In this document: positions 1-11,037 of the stretch, in pieces
Numbering within the stretch: position 1 is the first letter of the stretch
How the letters are laid out: each line of letters opens with the position of its first letter
Source of the DNA: Allomyces macrogynus ATCC 38327
Lineage: Eukaryota > Blastocladiomycota > Blastocladiomycetes > Blastocladiales > Blastocladiaceae
Length of the DNA: 64,000 nucleotides
Direction: 5' to 3'
Assembly (NCBI GenBank): GCA_000151295.1
Contig: GG745337.1
Coordinates: forward strand, 829,001 to 893,000
The notes under the pieces: generated by a model
What the model saw: only the letters and a program-made list of their open reading frames with translations
The model's database searches: none
Told to the model about the DNA's origin: nothing
Position numbers and translations under genes: made by a program

Positions 1-3000
1 CGTTCTCAACGGCGTTCACGTTCTACGCGACGACCTTGATCCTCTACGTGACCAAGATTGACCAGATCACGGCCAACACGGCGACGCTGCTCATGCCTTA
101 CCTGACGAACGGTCTGGCGAGCACCAACAAAGTTTGTGGTTTTGACTGCTTGCCTTCCACAACTGATCCGGAGTTGTTTCTCACTTCCTCGCGTTCACAT
201 TCCAGGAATGGCGCCTCAGCAACTACTTGATCCTGTGCCAGCTTGGCGCGCGCACCAGTCTCTCGGAACCGGCCATGGAGACGATCCTGTCAACGCTCGT
301 CAAGCACGCCGGGTCGGAAGTGCAGCAGGCCATGCTGACACTCGTGTGCCTGTCACAGTCGCAGCCGCATTTCCCGACCAAGAGCGCCGCGCTCGTCGAC
401 CTTGTGGCGCTGCCCAATGCGCTCGCTTACATGGCCGCCGTCACCAAGACCTACAAGTCGGTTGCGTTCTTCCGTGCCCTGTTTGCGTCGCTCCTCGCGC
501 ACGGCAAGACCGAGCAGATTCTTGCGCTCCTGTCGCGCCCGGACCTCATCATTCCACACGAGACCGTGCAGATGGTCGCGACAGAGCTGCTGAACGCGGC
601 CATGGACGTGTTGCAGACTGACGCGGCCATGGTGGCGGGCGTGTTCCAGCGGCTCCAGGGCCGGTACAGCCGCGTGCTCGATGCGGCCGTGGCCGACTTT
701 GTCGCGGCGCGCGCCGGCGACAATGCGCCCGAACAGGACCGCAAACGCGTGTTCCATGTCGTCCAACAATGCCTTGGCGGCACGTCGCACGCGCTCCTGG
801 AGAACCTGGGCACGACGCTGTTCCTGGCCCTGCGGCACCCGGAGGACGCTTACAGCCTCTCGGCCGTGTGCCACCTCCGGCAGAACCCGACTATTCTCGC
901 CAACTTGGTGCCCGAGGACGTGGAGCCGCTCGCTGAATCGCTTGTCGCTGCACTCGACCGCGAAGACGACGAAATTGCCGCGGTCGTGCTCGAGACGGCA
1001 CCGATGGTCGAGTTCTTGGGCAAGAGCGTTGGTAACGAGCTCGTGCACGCTGTGATCAAGCGCGCGCTCAAGAAGCCCTCGCGTTCGGCAATTGCGGCCG
1101 TGGCTCGTGTCAATGCTACGTGGGCCGCTGGGTTGACGGACGCGTCGCGCCAGGCCGCGGCGCTGTTCCTGATTCATGCCGGCGCCTCGCATGCCGCGTG
1201 GCTCAAGGAGCTGTCGCTGAAGGCGCCGACGCCGACAAGCGACCATATCGCCGCGCTGCTCGCGACGCCCGAGTACGCCATAACGGGTCTCGGCCTCGTC
1301 ACGAAGGCCAACCAGACGGCGCTCTTCCCGGCCATTGTCGCACTGATCCACGACGACCGCGAAGCGGTTGCGACCGCGGCCGTGCGCAAGGCGTCTGCTG
1401 CCAAGGGGACCGACATGAACCAGCGCGTTCTGTGCGAACTGTTTGCGCTGCCGGCCAACCTGCTCGCCAAGTACACGAGCCAGGTGCAGACGCTCTTGCA
1501 GGGCAAGAACGCCTACGAGTTGCTCGTGGGCGGGCTCGCGCACGAGACGCCGGCTGTCGTCGAACAGTGCCTCAAGCACCTGGCGCGACTCGTGTCGAAC
1601 CCCTCGACGCCGACCGATTTCCAGGCGCTGATCCCGTATGTGTTCCCGTGCTTTATGCACGCGGCGCTGTCGGTCCGGCAGCATGCACGTCACGTGCTCG
1701 TTGCGGTGCTCAAGCATTACAAGACGGCGGCGAGTGCGGCGTCGGCCAAAGACGAGGCCGGCAGCAAGAAGAAGAAGGTCAAGTATCAGCTGACCGTCTT
1801 CCCGCCCGTTGGGTACGCGGCCAACGCGGTGCTGTTTGTCGAGCCCAAGGCCATGCACGACTGGCTCGTGGAAGTAACCGAAACCACGGACCTGACCACG
1901 TCGCACGAGGCCGTCTTGCACCAGACCTACCGCAAGAAGAAGCGGCAGGTCCTGACGGCGTTCTTGTCGCACATGCCGCACTTGCGCGTCGCGCTGTTGT
2001 CGCAGTGGCTCAAATTGTTGTCACTCGTCGACTCGCCCGACGTGTTCCTCGCGCTGCACATGCACTTCCGCAAGCGGCATGCAATGCTCGGCCCGAACAG
2101 CACGCAAGAGGACGTGGCCGTGATCATTCAGTTCATTCACTGCATCACGCCGGGCGTCGCGTCGCAGATTTTGCAGTCGGATTCGCTCCGATACGTTCAA
2201 GCAGTTCCTGAACGGATACTTGACCCCGGACCTCGAGCGCGTGCAACAGGCGACGCTCACGCGTATCACACCGGACTTGTTTCTGTCGCTCTCGGGCGAG
2301 CAGCAGTACGAGTTGCTCTACATTCTGCTCAACATCGTGTCCAAGTCGCAGGTCTCGGACGTGGTCCTCGAGGCCAAGTCGGTGCTCAAGCGCATTCCGA
2401 TCGCCGTGCACTCACTCGTGCAGCTGTTCCACAAGTTCCACAAGAACAAGGACGGACAGCAGGGTGGGCACAATGCCGCAGGCGCCGGCAGCAACAAGCG
2501 CGCGGCCAATGCTGCGGGCGGCAGCGGCGGCAGTATGCCCATGCGTCAGCGCATGAGCAAACTCACGTCGCTGCTCGAGTTGATTTCGTACAAGGACGTG
2601 CCCGACAACGACAAGCTGGTCCAGCCGCTGTTCAGCACGCTGCAATACATTCTCAACCACCCAGACTACACGCAGTACGACTACATTATCCAGCTCGTGC
2701 TCGCCGATCTGCTGCTCGTCAACAAGGCCGCGCTCGACGAGTCGGTCTTCCGCGTCGACTTGCTCGTCACGTGCATTCGGTCGACGGACAACCCGCAGAC
2801 GCACAACTCAGTCCTGCTCGTGCTCTCGTCGCTCGCCGCGCTGTGCCCCGAAAAGGTGCTGCTGCACGTTATGCCCATTTTCACGTTCATGGGCGCGCAC
2901 GTCCTGCGGCAAGACGACGAGTACACGTTCAACGTCATCGAGTCGACGATCGAGAAGATTATTCCGTCGCTGCTGCTCAACGTCACGCATATCAAGCATG

Positions 3001-5138
3001 TGATCCAAGTGTTTGTCGATGCGATCCAGCACATTCCTATCCACCGTCGCCTGCGCCTGTTCACGACGCTCATCAAGACGCTCGGCGACCAGTACCTGCA
3101 CGCGATCATTGCCCTGCTGCTCGAAAAGGAACACGTCAAGCTGCTCGAGTTCTGCCTGCTGATTTCGAGCGAGTTCCCGGTCGAGGCGCAGCTCAAGGCC
3201 ATGATCGAGCTCGTGCGCATGTGCTGCGAGGAGACGCCCGACATGGACAGTGTTGCGATCGAAGCCAAGGCGCCGGTCGAGCCGGTCAAGAAGCGTGCGG
3301 GCAAGCGCAGTGCCAACAACAAGAAGACGACGGCGACCAATGACGACGACCGGCTTATTTCGCTCGAGTCGCTCGCCAAGATCAAGCCGCCAGTGCTCAT
3401 GTTCATTGATGAGAACCTGATGATGCGGTCGTTCATCTCGTCGCTCAGCAAGGCCAAGGTTGAGACTGAGGTCAAGCTGTTTGTGCAGGAACTGCTCACG
3501 TTTGTGCAGCGGCACGCGACCAACAAGCCCGTGCTGCGGCTCGCCTACGGGATTCTCGACAAGGTGCATCACCTCCTCAGTCTGTCGACGTTCATCTCGG
3601 TCATTTCGGACCTGTGGCGCCACCCGTCGCCGCTCATCCAGAAGCGCGCCGTGACCATGTTCAACGACCGCGTCAGCCACCTGAGCACGGCCACCGTGCA
3701 AAAGTACCGCATGCCGCTCATGGCCACGCTCCCGGCCGTGCAGTGGATCTTTACCGAGCGGTCGGCGGACCCGGAAATGGTGCAGCTCGGGCTCATGGCC
3801 CTGCAGCAGCTGTGCACGCATTTCGCGGCGCACGCGCAGCACACGGCCACGTTCATGGACGCTGTGCCGACGATTCTCGGGTACCTGTCGTCGGGCACGG
3901 CTGCGGCCGTGACGGCGTCGGCATTTGTGTGCCTGTCGCACTTCATTGCGCAGCTCACGCAGCGCATGGTCAAGTACCTCAACAAGTGGATGGCGCCGCT
4001 ACTCGCGTTCATGGAGGCCAACAAGCACCACCCGCTAAACGAAATCAGTGCGCTGACCTGCGTCGAGCAGTGCGTGCTGCATTTGCACGCATTCTTGCCG
4101 CCGTTCTTGCCCAAGGTGTTTGCGTGCCTGTTTGCCGACCGCGACCTCGAAGCGACCATGGCCAACCCGCAGCTCGACATGCTCTATACGAAAATGGACG
4201 CGGTCGCCGCGCAGGTCGCGTCGCACTTGCAGATGCGCCACCTGCTCCCGGCGCTCTTCAACTTCACGGCCAAGCTCGTCCCAGGCACCAACTCGGTCGA
4301 GCACGTCGTGCGGTTCGGCAAACACGTTGTCGCTGCGCTCAAGAAGGACGATGTCAAGCAGTACCACGGCAACCTGTTTGCCAAGTACTTCCTGGTCCTG
4401 CTCGACCAGACGCCGTACACGCCCACGGCGATCGCCGCGCTCGTCGACCTGGTCATGAAGCTCAACGAGAACCTGTTCAAGCCCATGTTCGGCCACATGC
4501 TCCGCTGGTTGCGCGAACAGCCGCACCGCCGCGCCGCCGTCTTTTTCCACGCACAGGCATACATGTTCGACCACCTCAAGAACCTGCTCGTCGGGTACAT
4601 GGCGCTGGCCCTCGACGACGCGCTCGCTGTCCTCAAGGCTGCGCCCGCGCCGGGCACCGATACGACCGCTGCCGCGCACGTGCTTGATGCCCTCTACAAG
4701 TGCGCGCTCTACGATACGGCCAAGGTCGTCGAGGCTCACCTCGAGTCCGTCACGGCTGGTATCGCGGCGACGCTCGTCGTCCCGGCCCTCGCGCCTGCCG
4801 CCGCCAAGGCGCTTGTGCAGATTGCCGTCACGGTCAACTCGGACACGCACTGGAAGACGGTCAACACGACGTTGCTTGAGGTCGCGCGTGGTGATATGTT
4901 CGACGACGACGAGACCGTGTCGAGCGACATGGCGCTCGATGCGCGCCGTGCTGCCGTTGGCACGCTCGGGACGCTGTTCGAGACGATTGGCGAAGGGTAC
5001 CTTGTGCTGCTGCCGGAAACGATCCCGACGATTGCCGAGTGCCTCGAGGACGAGGAGTTGGAGACGGCGACGACCGCAGCCGTGCGCCAGATCGAAGGGG
5101 TGCTGGGTGAGCCGCTGCAGAAGTACTTGCAAAAGTAA
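1..5138 (+). CDS. UTP10: UTP10/HEATR1, U3 snoRNP (SSU processome) HEAT-repeat protein, 5' partial
   Basis: UTP10 is the very large HEAT-repeat scaffold of the t-UTP subcomplex of the small-subunit processome, which acts in 18S pre-rRNA transcription and processing in the nucleolus. About 1,680 residues are visible; the N-terminus lies left of the window. The first exon is read from base 3 to 131, a 74-nt phase-0 intron runs 132-205 (GTTTGT...TTCCAG), and the rest is one exon. The whole protein is helical HEAT repeats. The C-terminal third carries the BP28CT-like region, with LYTKMDAVAAQVASHLQ near 4185 and KLNENLFKPMFGHMLRW near 4460, ending in a terminal KYLQK. Around 2183-2190 the frame jumps by one base (codons TCG CTC, extra C, then GAT ACG TTC). 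Both sides are clearly the same protein, so this is an indel or sequencing error unless shown otherwise. Family assignment is strong; the frame break is seen directly. Confidence 0.9.
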
Positions 5139-5279
5139 GCGGGCCCGCCTTGTGGTTTTTTGTGTTTTTTGGAGTGTTTGGTTTTGTGCGGCTTGTCATT
5201 TGTTTTCAACAAAGAAGCCAGTTCTTTGTGCATTTCGTTCAAACGATGTATCTTCAAAACGACGCTCGATTCTATTCGA

Positions 5280-7790
5280 CTACAAGCACAACAGCGTCTG
5301 CACCTCGCCCTCTGGCCGCGGTACCAGATCCTTGTAGAGCTCGCCGTTGCGGTCGTCGGCAATTGCCTTCAGGAGCCGGACATAATCGTCCATGAACTGG
5401 CCAAGCGCGCGGTCGTTGATGAGCGTCACATATTCTTTGTTAGTTAAGCTCGACAGACTTGCAGCCACGCCTGGATGGCCGGAAATGAGCATCGCGTCAA
5501 ACTGTGCAATCGCATCGGCCAAGGATACGGGCGAGCACCCGAGTTGCGCCAGCGACTCGTGGTTGGGGTTGTGGTCGAGGAGGTCGATGATCGAGGCGAT
5601 GCCGGACTCGCTGAGCAGGGCGCGGTGCTGAAAATTGGGAGGCAAAAGAAGTTATCAGCGTCTAACAAATCGCAACGGTCGGCGAAGAACGGAATCGAGA
5701 CGAACGTGCTCAGCAACCAACGAGTCGAGGTAAATCTGTACTTGGCTCTGCAACGCGCTCCCTTTAGAGTCGCAGATGGTTTGAAGTGCGTCCTATTCCG
5801 AACGCGGTACCGCGAAGTTAGCGGTGGTCCTCTCTCCTTTTCTGCTTTGACTCAGAGCTCGTACCTTGAGCCGCTCCAAGCAGTTCAACAGGAACACGTT
5901 GCCGTCCGTGAGCGGCAGTTTTTGGGCCGCAATGACGCACGCTTGCAGGCACGGGTCGACGATCAAGTCCAGGAACGGCTTGACGTCGGTGACCGCCGTC
6001 GGGTCGACCGACGGGTACGTCGAGTGCGTGCGCGCCATGCTCCAAATCAAATCGACGGCGCGCTGGACGTTGGCCGTTGGCAGGAGCTCGCCCGAGTCGG
6101 GGATTTGCAGGTCCTGCGTCGTGAACTGGGCCAGTTCCTCGAGCGCCGACTTGAACAGCTTGAGCGAGGTCGCTTGAAGGCTGAAGACGCAAACGGGGGC
6201 GAGTCAATCCCGATCCGCGATAAAATGAAAAGTGAAGGGCCCAACTTACTCTCGCGTCATGGCGACCAGGTTGGCCTGGGCCGGGAACGTGCGCGTGAGC
6301 AGGTCAGCGTTGACGTGCAGCAAGTGCTCGACGCGGAACGGCAGAACAATGTCCTCAAACAACGACCCGGTGTCGTCAGACATGGCATCTTCGAGCGCCT
6401 GCTCCACGCGCAGCTGCACAGGACGGCAAATGCCCAGCGTGCTCTTGTCAACAAGCTCAACCGCCACGGGCCGCGGCAAGCCCGCACGCGTGGTCCACAG
6501 GTCCATTTCAGCGGTCGTAACATTGTGCAGCCACGAGTAGAGATCGCCGACGAACCGCAGCGGGTCGTAGGACGTGAGCTCGAGCGGCGCGCCGCTGGTC
6601 GTTGACGTGGTCGACCCGCGACGCGTGGTCACGTCGCGCGGGGTCGCCACAGGCCCAATCAGCGAGAGACCGCTTCCGCGAGTGAGCGCGTCGTTGAACC
6701 ACCGCTGAAGCGCGATGCGGCGCTGGCCAGCGAGTTCCTCGGCAATAACGGCGAGCAAAACGGGTCGGGACTGGAATGCCAACAGGACGCGCGGCAGGAA
6801 AGCTGGGAGCTCGGGCGTGAGCACGACAAACACGGAAAGATGAGACTGGACCCACGAGTACATGCGGTCAAACGCCGTTTCCAGGTGCATACGGCACGCG
6901 TCGAGGATCTCGGCACTGTTGAAGATGGAGAAGTGGAGCAATGAGTTTGGATGTCGGCTCATCGCGATGATGGTCAAAACAGCACGTACTTGAGCGACCC
7001 TCGGTCAGGCTCGCTGGCAAAGCGCGCTTCCAAAGAGCGCGCCTTGTCGAGTGCCGCAAAGAAGCCTTCAGACAGATCCGGCGACGGCGACGAGAGCAAG
7101 GCCATTTCATCGTCGCTCAAGACGTTCTCGTCAATGAATTTGCGAAGTTGATCTTCTTCAGTGCGCAGCTTGTCGCTAATTGGATTACCGCAATCAGTTG
7201 GAGGGGTTCGACATCCGAATAAACCCACAACGATCGTACATTTCCGCAGTCTTGGCGTCAATGTCGCGAATGAAATTGGTCGCGCCTGTCTTCGCTGTCG
7301 CAAACACAGACTTGGTCGTGACGCAGGTTTCAATCATGGCCACAATGTCGCGCTCGTAGCAGCCGATCCTCTAAATCACGGCGTTCCGTCTTGAGCAATC
7401 TTGTCCACCGGTCCTATGCGGCTCCGCCGTTGTGGTTGCAGTCGGTTGCAGCAATCCCACCTTTTCGACGACATTGGCTAGTTGGATCAGCTCGTCATAC
7501 AGGTTCAGCTGCGAGTCTTCAATGTCGTCGTGCAGCGTGGTGCCATCGGGGAGCTCTTCCTCGTCGCCACACCACTCGTCGAGCGCGACAAGCGCGTCAG
7601 TCGTAGCTCGAGCGCCATCCGGATCATTGAAGGCCGGTCGAAATACGGGACACGCGATGGCCTCTTGCAGCCGCCGCCGCACAGGGATCATGATAACTGC
7701 CGTGACTTGCTGCAAGTTGGAGACGTGCTTGGAGGTGAGCTGTGCGTGCAGGCCGTTGTCGACAATGGTTACGAAACAGCGAGGAGCTAG
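5280..7790 (-). CDS. COG6: Conserved oligomeric Golgi complex subunit 6 (COG6)
   Basis: COG6 is a lobe-B subunit of the COG tethering complex, which handles retrograde vesicles at the Golgi. Minus-strand exons I can place: 7461 upward to the uncertain start, 7370-7232, 7175-6989, 6915-6250, 6180-5865, 5792-5706 and 5627-5280, separated by short GT-AG introns. Recognisable COG6 landmarks in order: LHDDIEDSQLNLYDELI (N-terminal coiled coil), LSDDEMALLSSPSPDLSEGFF, the highly characteristic YDPLRFVGDLYSWLHN, ICRPVQLRVEQALED, a helical stretch ending NVFLLNCLERLK, and the C-terminus with the typical PEGEVQTLL. The start codon is not resolved: an ATG at 7691 is in frame, but an LTSKHVSNL stretch upstream resembles the family N-terminus, so I extend to about 7790. 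Its stop lies 141 bp from the stop of UTP10 (tail to tail). A decayed partial copy sits at 13.06-13.85 kb. Confidence 0.88.
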
Positions 7791-7913
7791 TACAGGAGGT
7801 CTCGTCACGAGCTGACTCAAAATCACATTACGCCACGTCAGTCTTACATGTCTGTTCGATGTTCGATAAGTCAGCCAAGCAACCCCAGGACTTGCCAAGA
7901 AAACATCTGACAA

Positions 7914-8499
7914 GCTAGACCCAATTTACTGGGCCACAAGTATCCATCCCCTGCGTCCAACTGATGGTTATCGTGTCGTGCATGGTACTCGCCAAGTTGG
8001 CACATGACCAAGACCTGCAACATCAAGCCAGTGGCACAATGCAAATGTGTTTTTCCCATTTGAATGCAAATAACTGGCTTGAACTTGTTGGGAGCAACGC
8101 CGCCCATTGGTCGTGTGGACAGCTCCAGCTGGTTGATACTTCAGTTGGCAGTGGACATCCCATTCTTATCCAAAGACTACAATGCTCCTGCTCCTTGAAT
8201 TGTGCTCAAGAGGATCATAGGTGGTTGAGGTAAGTTGTTGGACATGCATGAAAATGGCCAAGACATATTTGCAGAAGAGTGACGTGAGTCTTCAAAAGAT
8301 GATCTTGCTGATCCTTTCATTCTGAGTCATGTTGTAGTTGTTCCAATGAATGCAGCAAATTTGTGCCCATCATCATTGGGGCAAGGCAACTGGGGTGTGT
8401 GCAGTTGCTGCATGTGTGATGCATGAAAGTGGACATAAAGATGCCTTCACCAAGGATCAGTCAGATTTGCTCCATTCAACACACTGGATTTGTGCATAC
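7914..8499. other. CpG-poor spacer, no gene seen
   Basis: The stretch upstream of COG6 has lower GC than its neighbours and few CpG dinucleotides (TG and CA are common). I see no convincing coding exon, tRNA or tandem repeat in it. It is probably the left shoulder of the transposon-bearing island that continues to about 12.2 kb. Confidence 0.5.
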
Positions 8500-8517
8500 T
8501 CCTTTTCAGACTTAAAG

Positions 8518-8832
8518 TAGGAAATGCATCAGCCATGTGGGAATTCATGGGTCCAAACTGGGACAGGGCAAGCACAAAGTGGGACGATTTAACCATTCTG
8601 GGATTTTGCAGCACCAGGTGTGTGGGATAATGCAAAATCATTTGGGATATCTGGAAAACATGTGGGACAACTGACAACAGCTTGGGATTACTGACACAAT
8701 GTGGGACAAGCATCAACAAAAGTGGGAATTCCATCAACAAATTGGGAGAAGTATGAACCAAAAGTGGGATAATCAGGCCTTGAATTTGGGAATTGAGTGG
8801 TCCAAAGTGGGACTGGTGTGGACCATTTGGGA
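8518..8832 (+). repeat. Left array of 16 TGGGA motifs at about 20.7-bp period
   Basis: TGGGA (first copy TAGGA) starts at 8518, 8538, 8559, 8580, 8599, 8623, 8643, 8663, 8683, 8702, 8723, 8743, 8765, 8787, 8808 and 8828. Spacings are 19-24 bp with mean 20.7, about two turns of B-DNA, so every motif would face the same side of the helix. The preceding base alternates (GTGGGA versus TTGGGA or CTGGGA) for most of the array, giving a dimeric period of about 41 bp. Bases between the motifs are not conserved. The layout suggests subterminal transposase-binding sites; binding itself is inferred. Confidence 0.85.
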
Positions 8833-8930
8833 ATGTGACTGCATTGGACTCCCTCAGCCAAGTCAAGCTGTTGTTGATGATGATCAACCAGCTGCCATTG
8901 TCCCGAACTCTCAGCCACCTCTGAAACTGC

Positions 8931-10521
8931 ATGCGGGCGCAAAACATCATGGCTCAATGTGCTGCCCACATGGCACAAGCCGCCACTGCACATGGGCAAG
9001 ACGCCCCTGTGCTGCCTGCTCACAACCCAGCCCCACCCATCAACAGTGACCCACACGACCCAGTTGTGGCTGTGATTGCCAACCAGCTTGCCACTGTGCT
9101 CACTGGCACTGCTGAGGGCCCACCCATACACGACCATGACATGCATGACAATGGGGATGAGGATGAGGGTGTGCATGATGACCAGATGGAGGGTGGTGAC
9201 AACAAGAACAATGGTGTGCCATGGTTTGACCCACACACCCCTCACCCAAACTGTTGTGGCTGCCACCAGCACAAGTGGACTGCCAAGGAGCACCAAGAGA
9301 TCATCCGCATGTATTTTGAGCAGAACCTGTCAGTCAAGCAGATTGTGCAGCTCCTCCCAGCTGGGAACAAGTCAACAGTCTTGTGTCATCAATGACTTTG
9401 AGTCTGGCAAGCTTGCACCAAAGCCATGTGGTGGAGAGTGCAGCTGCAAGGTGCAGGAAGAGCACATCAAGTTTTTGATGGGTGAGGTCCATGTCTTTCT
9501 CCACTTTTTTGTGCAGTTTTGTGGCCTACTGACTTGGCAACCTGTTCCTCAACCAGGTCATGGAAAATGTGGTGCTCACACTTGAGCAGCTGTGCCAGCA
9601 ACTCTACAACCAGTTTGACGTCGACATGACAAAGGAAACAATTGTGTGGTGCCTGTGTGAGGAGAATTTTGTGCTCAAGTGGCTTATGCACAAGGTCATG
9701 ACCATGAACAACCCTGAGCGCATTGCCAAGTGCTGCATTTGGTGCAAGCAGTTCCTCAAGCACCACAACTTCCATGATGTGCTGTGCCTCAACAAGTCAG
9801 GCTTCAACCTGCACCTGTACCATGGATTTGGGCATGTGCCATGTGGCCAGCATGCTGTCCAGGTTGTGCTGATGCAATGTGGCCACAACATGTCACTTTG
9901 CCTGTGCATGGGCAAGCACAGTGTGGTTCACGTCAAGGTGGTGCTTGGTGCGTTCAATGGGGAGCTGGTGTGCAGTTTCATGTCCTTGTTCCTGGATCAC
10001 ATGGTTGGCTCACATTTTTGCACGTGACCTACATGTAGTTGATGCAGTTCAACCACAACCTCATGCACATGCTTGCTCAGCAGTGCCTGGGCCAGCACAA
10101 GACAATTCTCCTTGACAATGTTCACTTCCACCACAACTATGAAGCTGTGGCAGTGCTTGAGCAGGCTGGGCATCACCTCTCCTTTCTCCCACTGTACTCG
10201 CTGCACCTCAATGCCTGTGAGCTCGCATTCTTGTTGATCAAGTTGAAATTCAAGCGCAAAAACCCAGTGGACTGGGGCCCAATCACGGAGTGGATCAAAG
10301 CAGCTGCCTGGTGGATCACATGCCAGCAGGCAGTGGGCTGGATTCATGAGGTGAACCACTGGGCGCAGGCCACCATGCATGGGGAGCCAATGGGTCGTGC
10401 GCACGACGCTCCTGTCCCTGCGGCTGGTGCTGCAGTTGCTGCAGGTGCAGGTGCGGGTGTGGCATGTATGGGGGAGGCTGTGGGTGCTGCTGAAGGTGGT
10501 GCAGGTGCAGGTGCTGTTTGA
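8931..10521 (+). pseudogene. Decayed DD34E transposase (Tc1/mariner/IS630-like)
   Basis: Three frame-shifted blocks read as one transposase. 8931-9395 has an acidic N-terminus and a helix-turn-helix (KWTAKEHQEIIRMYFEQNLS). About 9386-9490 is linked by a one-base frame break. After a possible intron (GTCCATG at about 9487 to CAACCAG at about 9557) come 9560-10027 and 10039-10521, the DDE/DDN core. The second Asp is at 10114-10116 (LLDNVHFHH) and the Glu at 10219-10221, 34 residues apart, which is the DD34E spacing. The first catalytic Asp position reads Asn (LNKSGF, codon AAC at 9791), where the family has DE(S/A)GF. The usual PPYSP motif reads PLYSL. The protein is unusually rich in Cys, His, Trp and Met. 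The Ala/Gly-rich C-terminus (10410-10521) is low complexity. The copy cannot be catalytically active as it stands. Confidence 0.8.
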
Positions 10522-10707
10522 TTGCTGGCGTGTTTTGGATGTTGGCACGGATTTTGACCATTTTGAATGTGCGGCGCGTTTTTTCTTGGACATGCGCTGT
10601 GCGGAGTGCCCTGGGCGTGAAGACATTTCGAATCCATGACCTATTTGTCTTGCTGTTGGTTCGGTTGTTGCTTGTCAGGAGAGGAAATGTTGGGGACTGT
10701 GGCATGT

Positions 10708-11018
10708 TCCCATGTTGAAGTGAACAGTCCCACTTTGGACCACTTGTTTCCCAATTTCATCCCTGGGCCATCCCACATTGGTCCACACTATTCCCAAATG
10801 CTTGATGCTTTTCCCACTTTGGAGCACAGGTTTCCCAAATTCTTTTGCCCTTCCCAAATGTTTTTCCTTTGGTCCCAAATTATGCCCACTGGTCCCAGTT
10901 TGCAATTGAAATGTCCCACCTGTTGTTGCAACATTCCAGAATGGTTGAAACGTCCCACTTTGCTCTTGCCTCGTCCCATTTGGTCCTGCAATTTCCCACA
11001 TGCTTGATGCTTTTCCCA
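10708..11018 (-). repeat. Right array of TCCCA motifs, inverted partner of the left array
   Basis: TCCCA starts at 10708, 10728, 10749, 10771, 10792, 10812, 10833, 10852, 10873, 10893, 10914, a decayed TCCAG at 10935, then 10953, 10974, 10994 and 11014. Spacings are 18-22 bp, mean 20.4. Copy number and period match the left array in mirror orientation. The last units belong to the part that aligns with the left outer end, so the array is a structural part of the element's long inverted repeat. Confidence 0.85.
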
Positions 11019-11037
11019 CTTTGAATCTGAAAAAGGG

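Larger units (their letters stand above)
8500..11037 (+). mobile_element. Decayed DD34E (Tc1/mariner/IS630-like) DNA transposon with long phased inverted ends
   Basis: The outer ends are inverted copies of each other. Reading inward, the left end from about 8500 (CCTTTTCAGACTTAAAG, then GCATCAGCCATGTGGGA) matches the reverse complement of the right end near 11036 (CTTTTTCAGATTCAAAG, then GCATCAAGCATGTGGGA). Inside each end lies an array of TGGGA motifs (left, forward; right, as TCCCA), and between the arrays is a plus-strand transposase remnant. Total length is about 2.54 kb. I could not identify a clean TA target-site duplication at the tips: a TA lies at 8497-8498 on the left, with no obvious partner at the right edge. 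The element is strongly CpG-depleted relative to the host genes, consistent with age and methylation-driven decay. Confidence 0.8.

Noticed and set aside
353..1981. 542-codon open frame antisense to UTP10
   Set aside because: It mirrors the GC3 bias of the real gene, is Arg/His/Leu-rich and has no family resemblance; a shadow frame.
8518..8832. CRISPR-like array
   Set aside because: Only five to six bases repeat per unit and the spacing is about 21 bp, in a eukaryotic genome; neither repeat nor spacer length fits.
8931..10521. Domesticated transposase gene
   Set aside because: Loss of the first catalytic Asp could fit a domesticated DNA-binding protein, but the frame breaks, CpG decay and intact inverted ends argue for simple decay.
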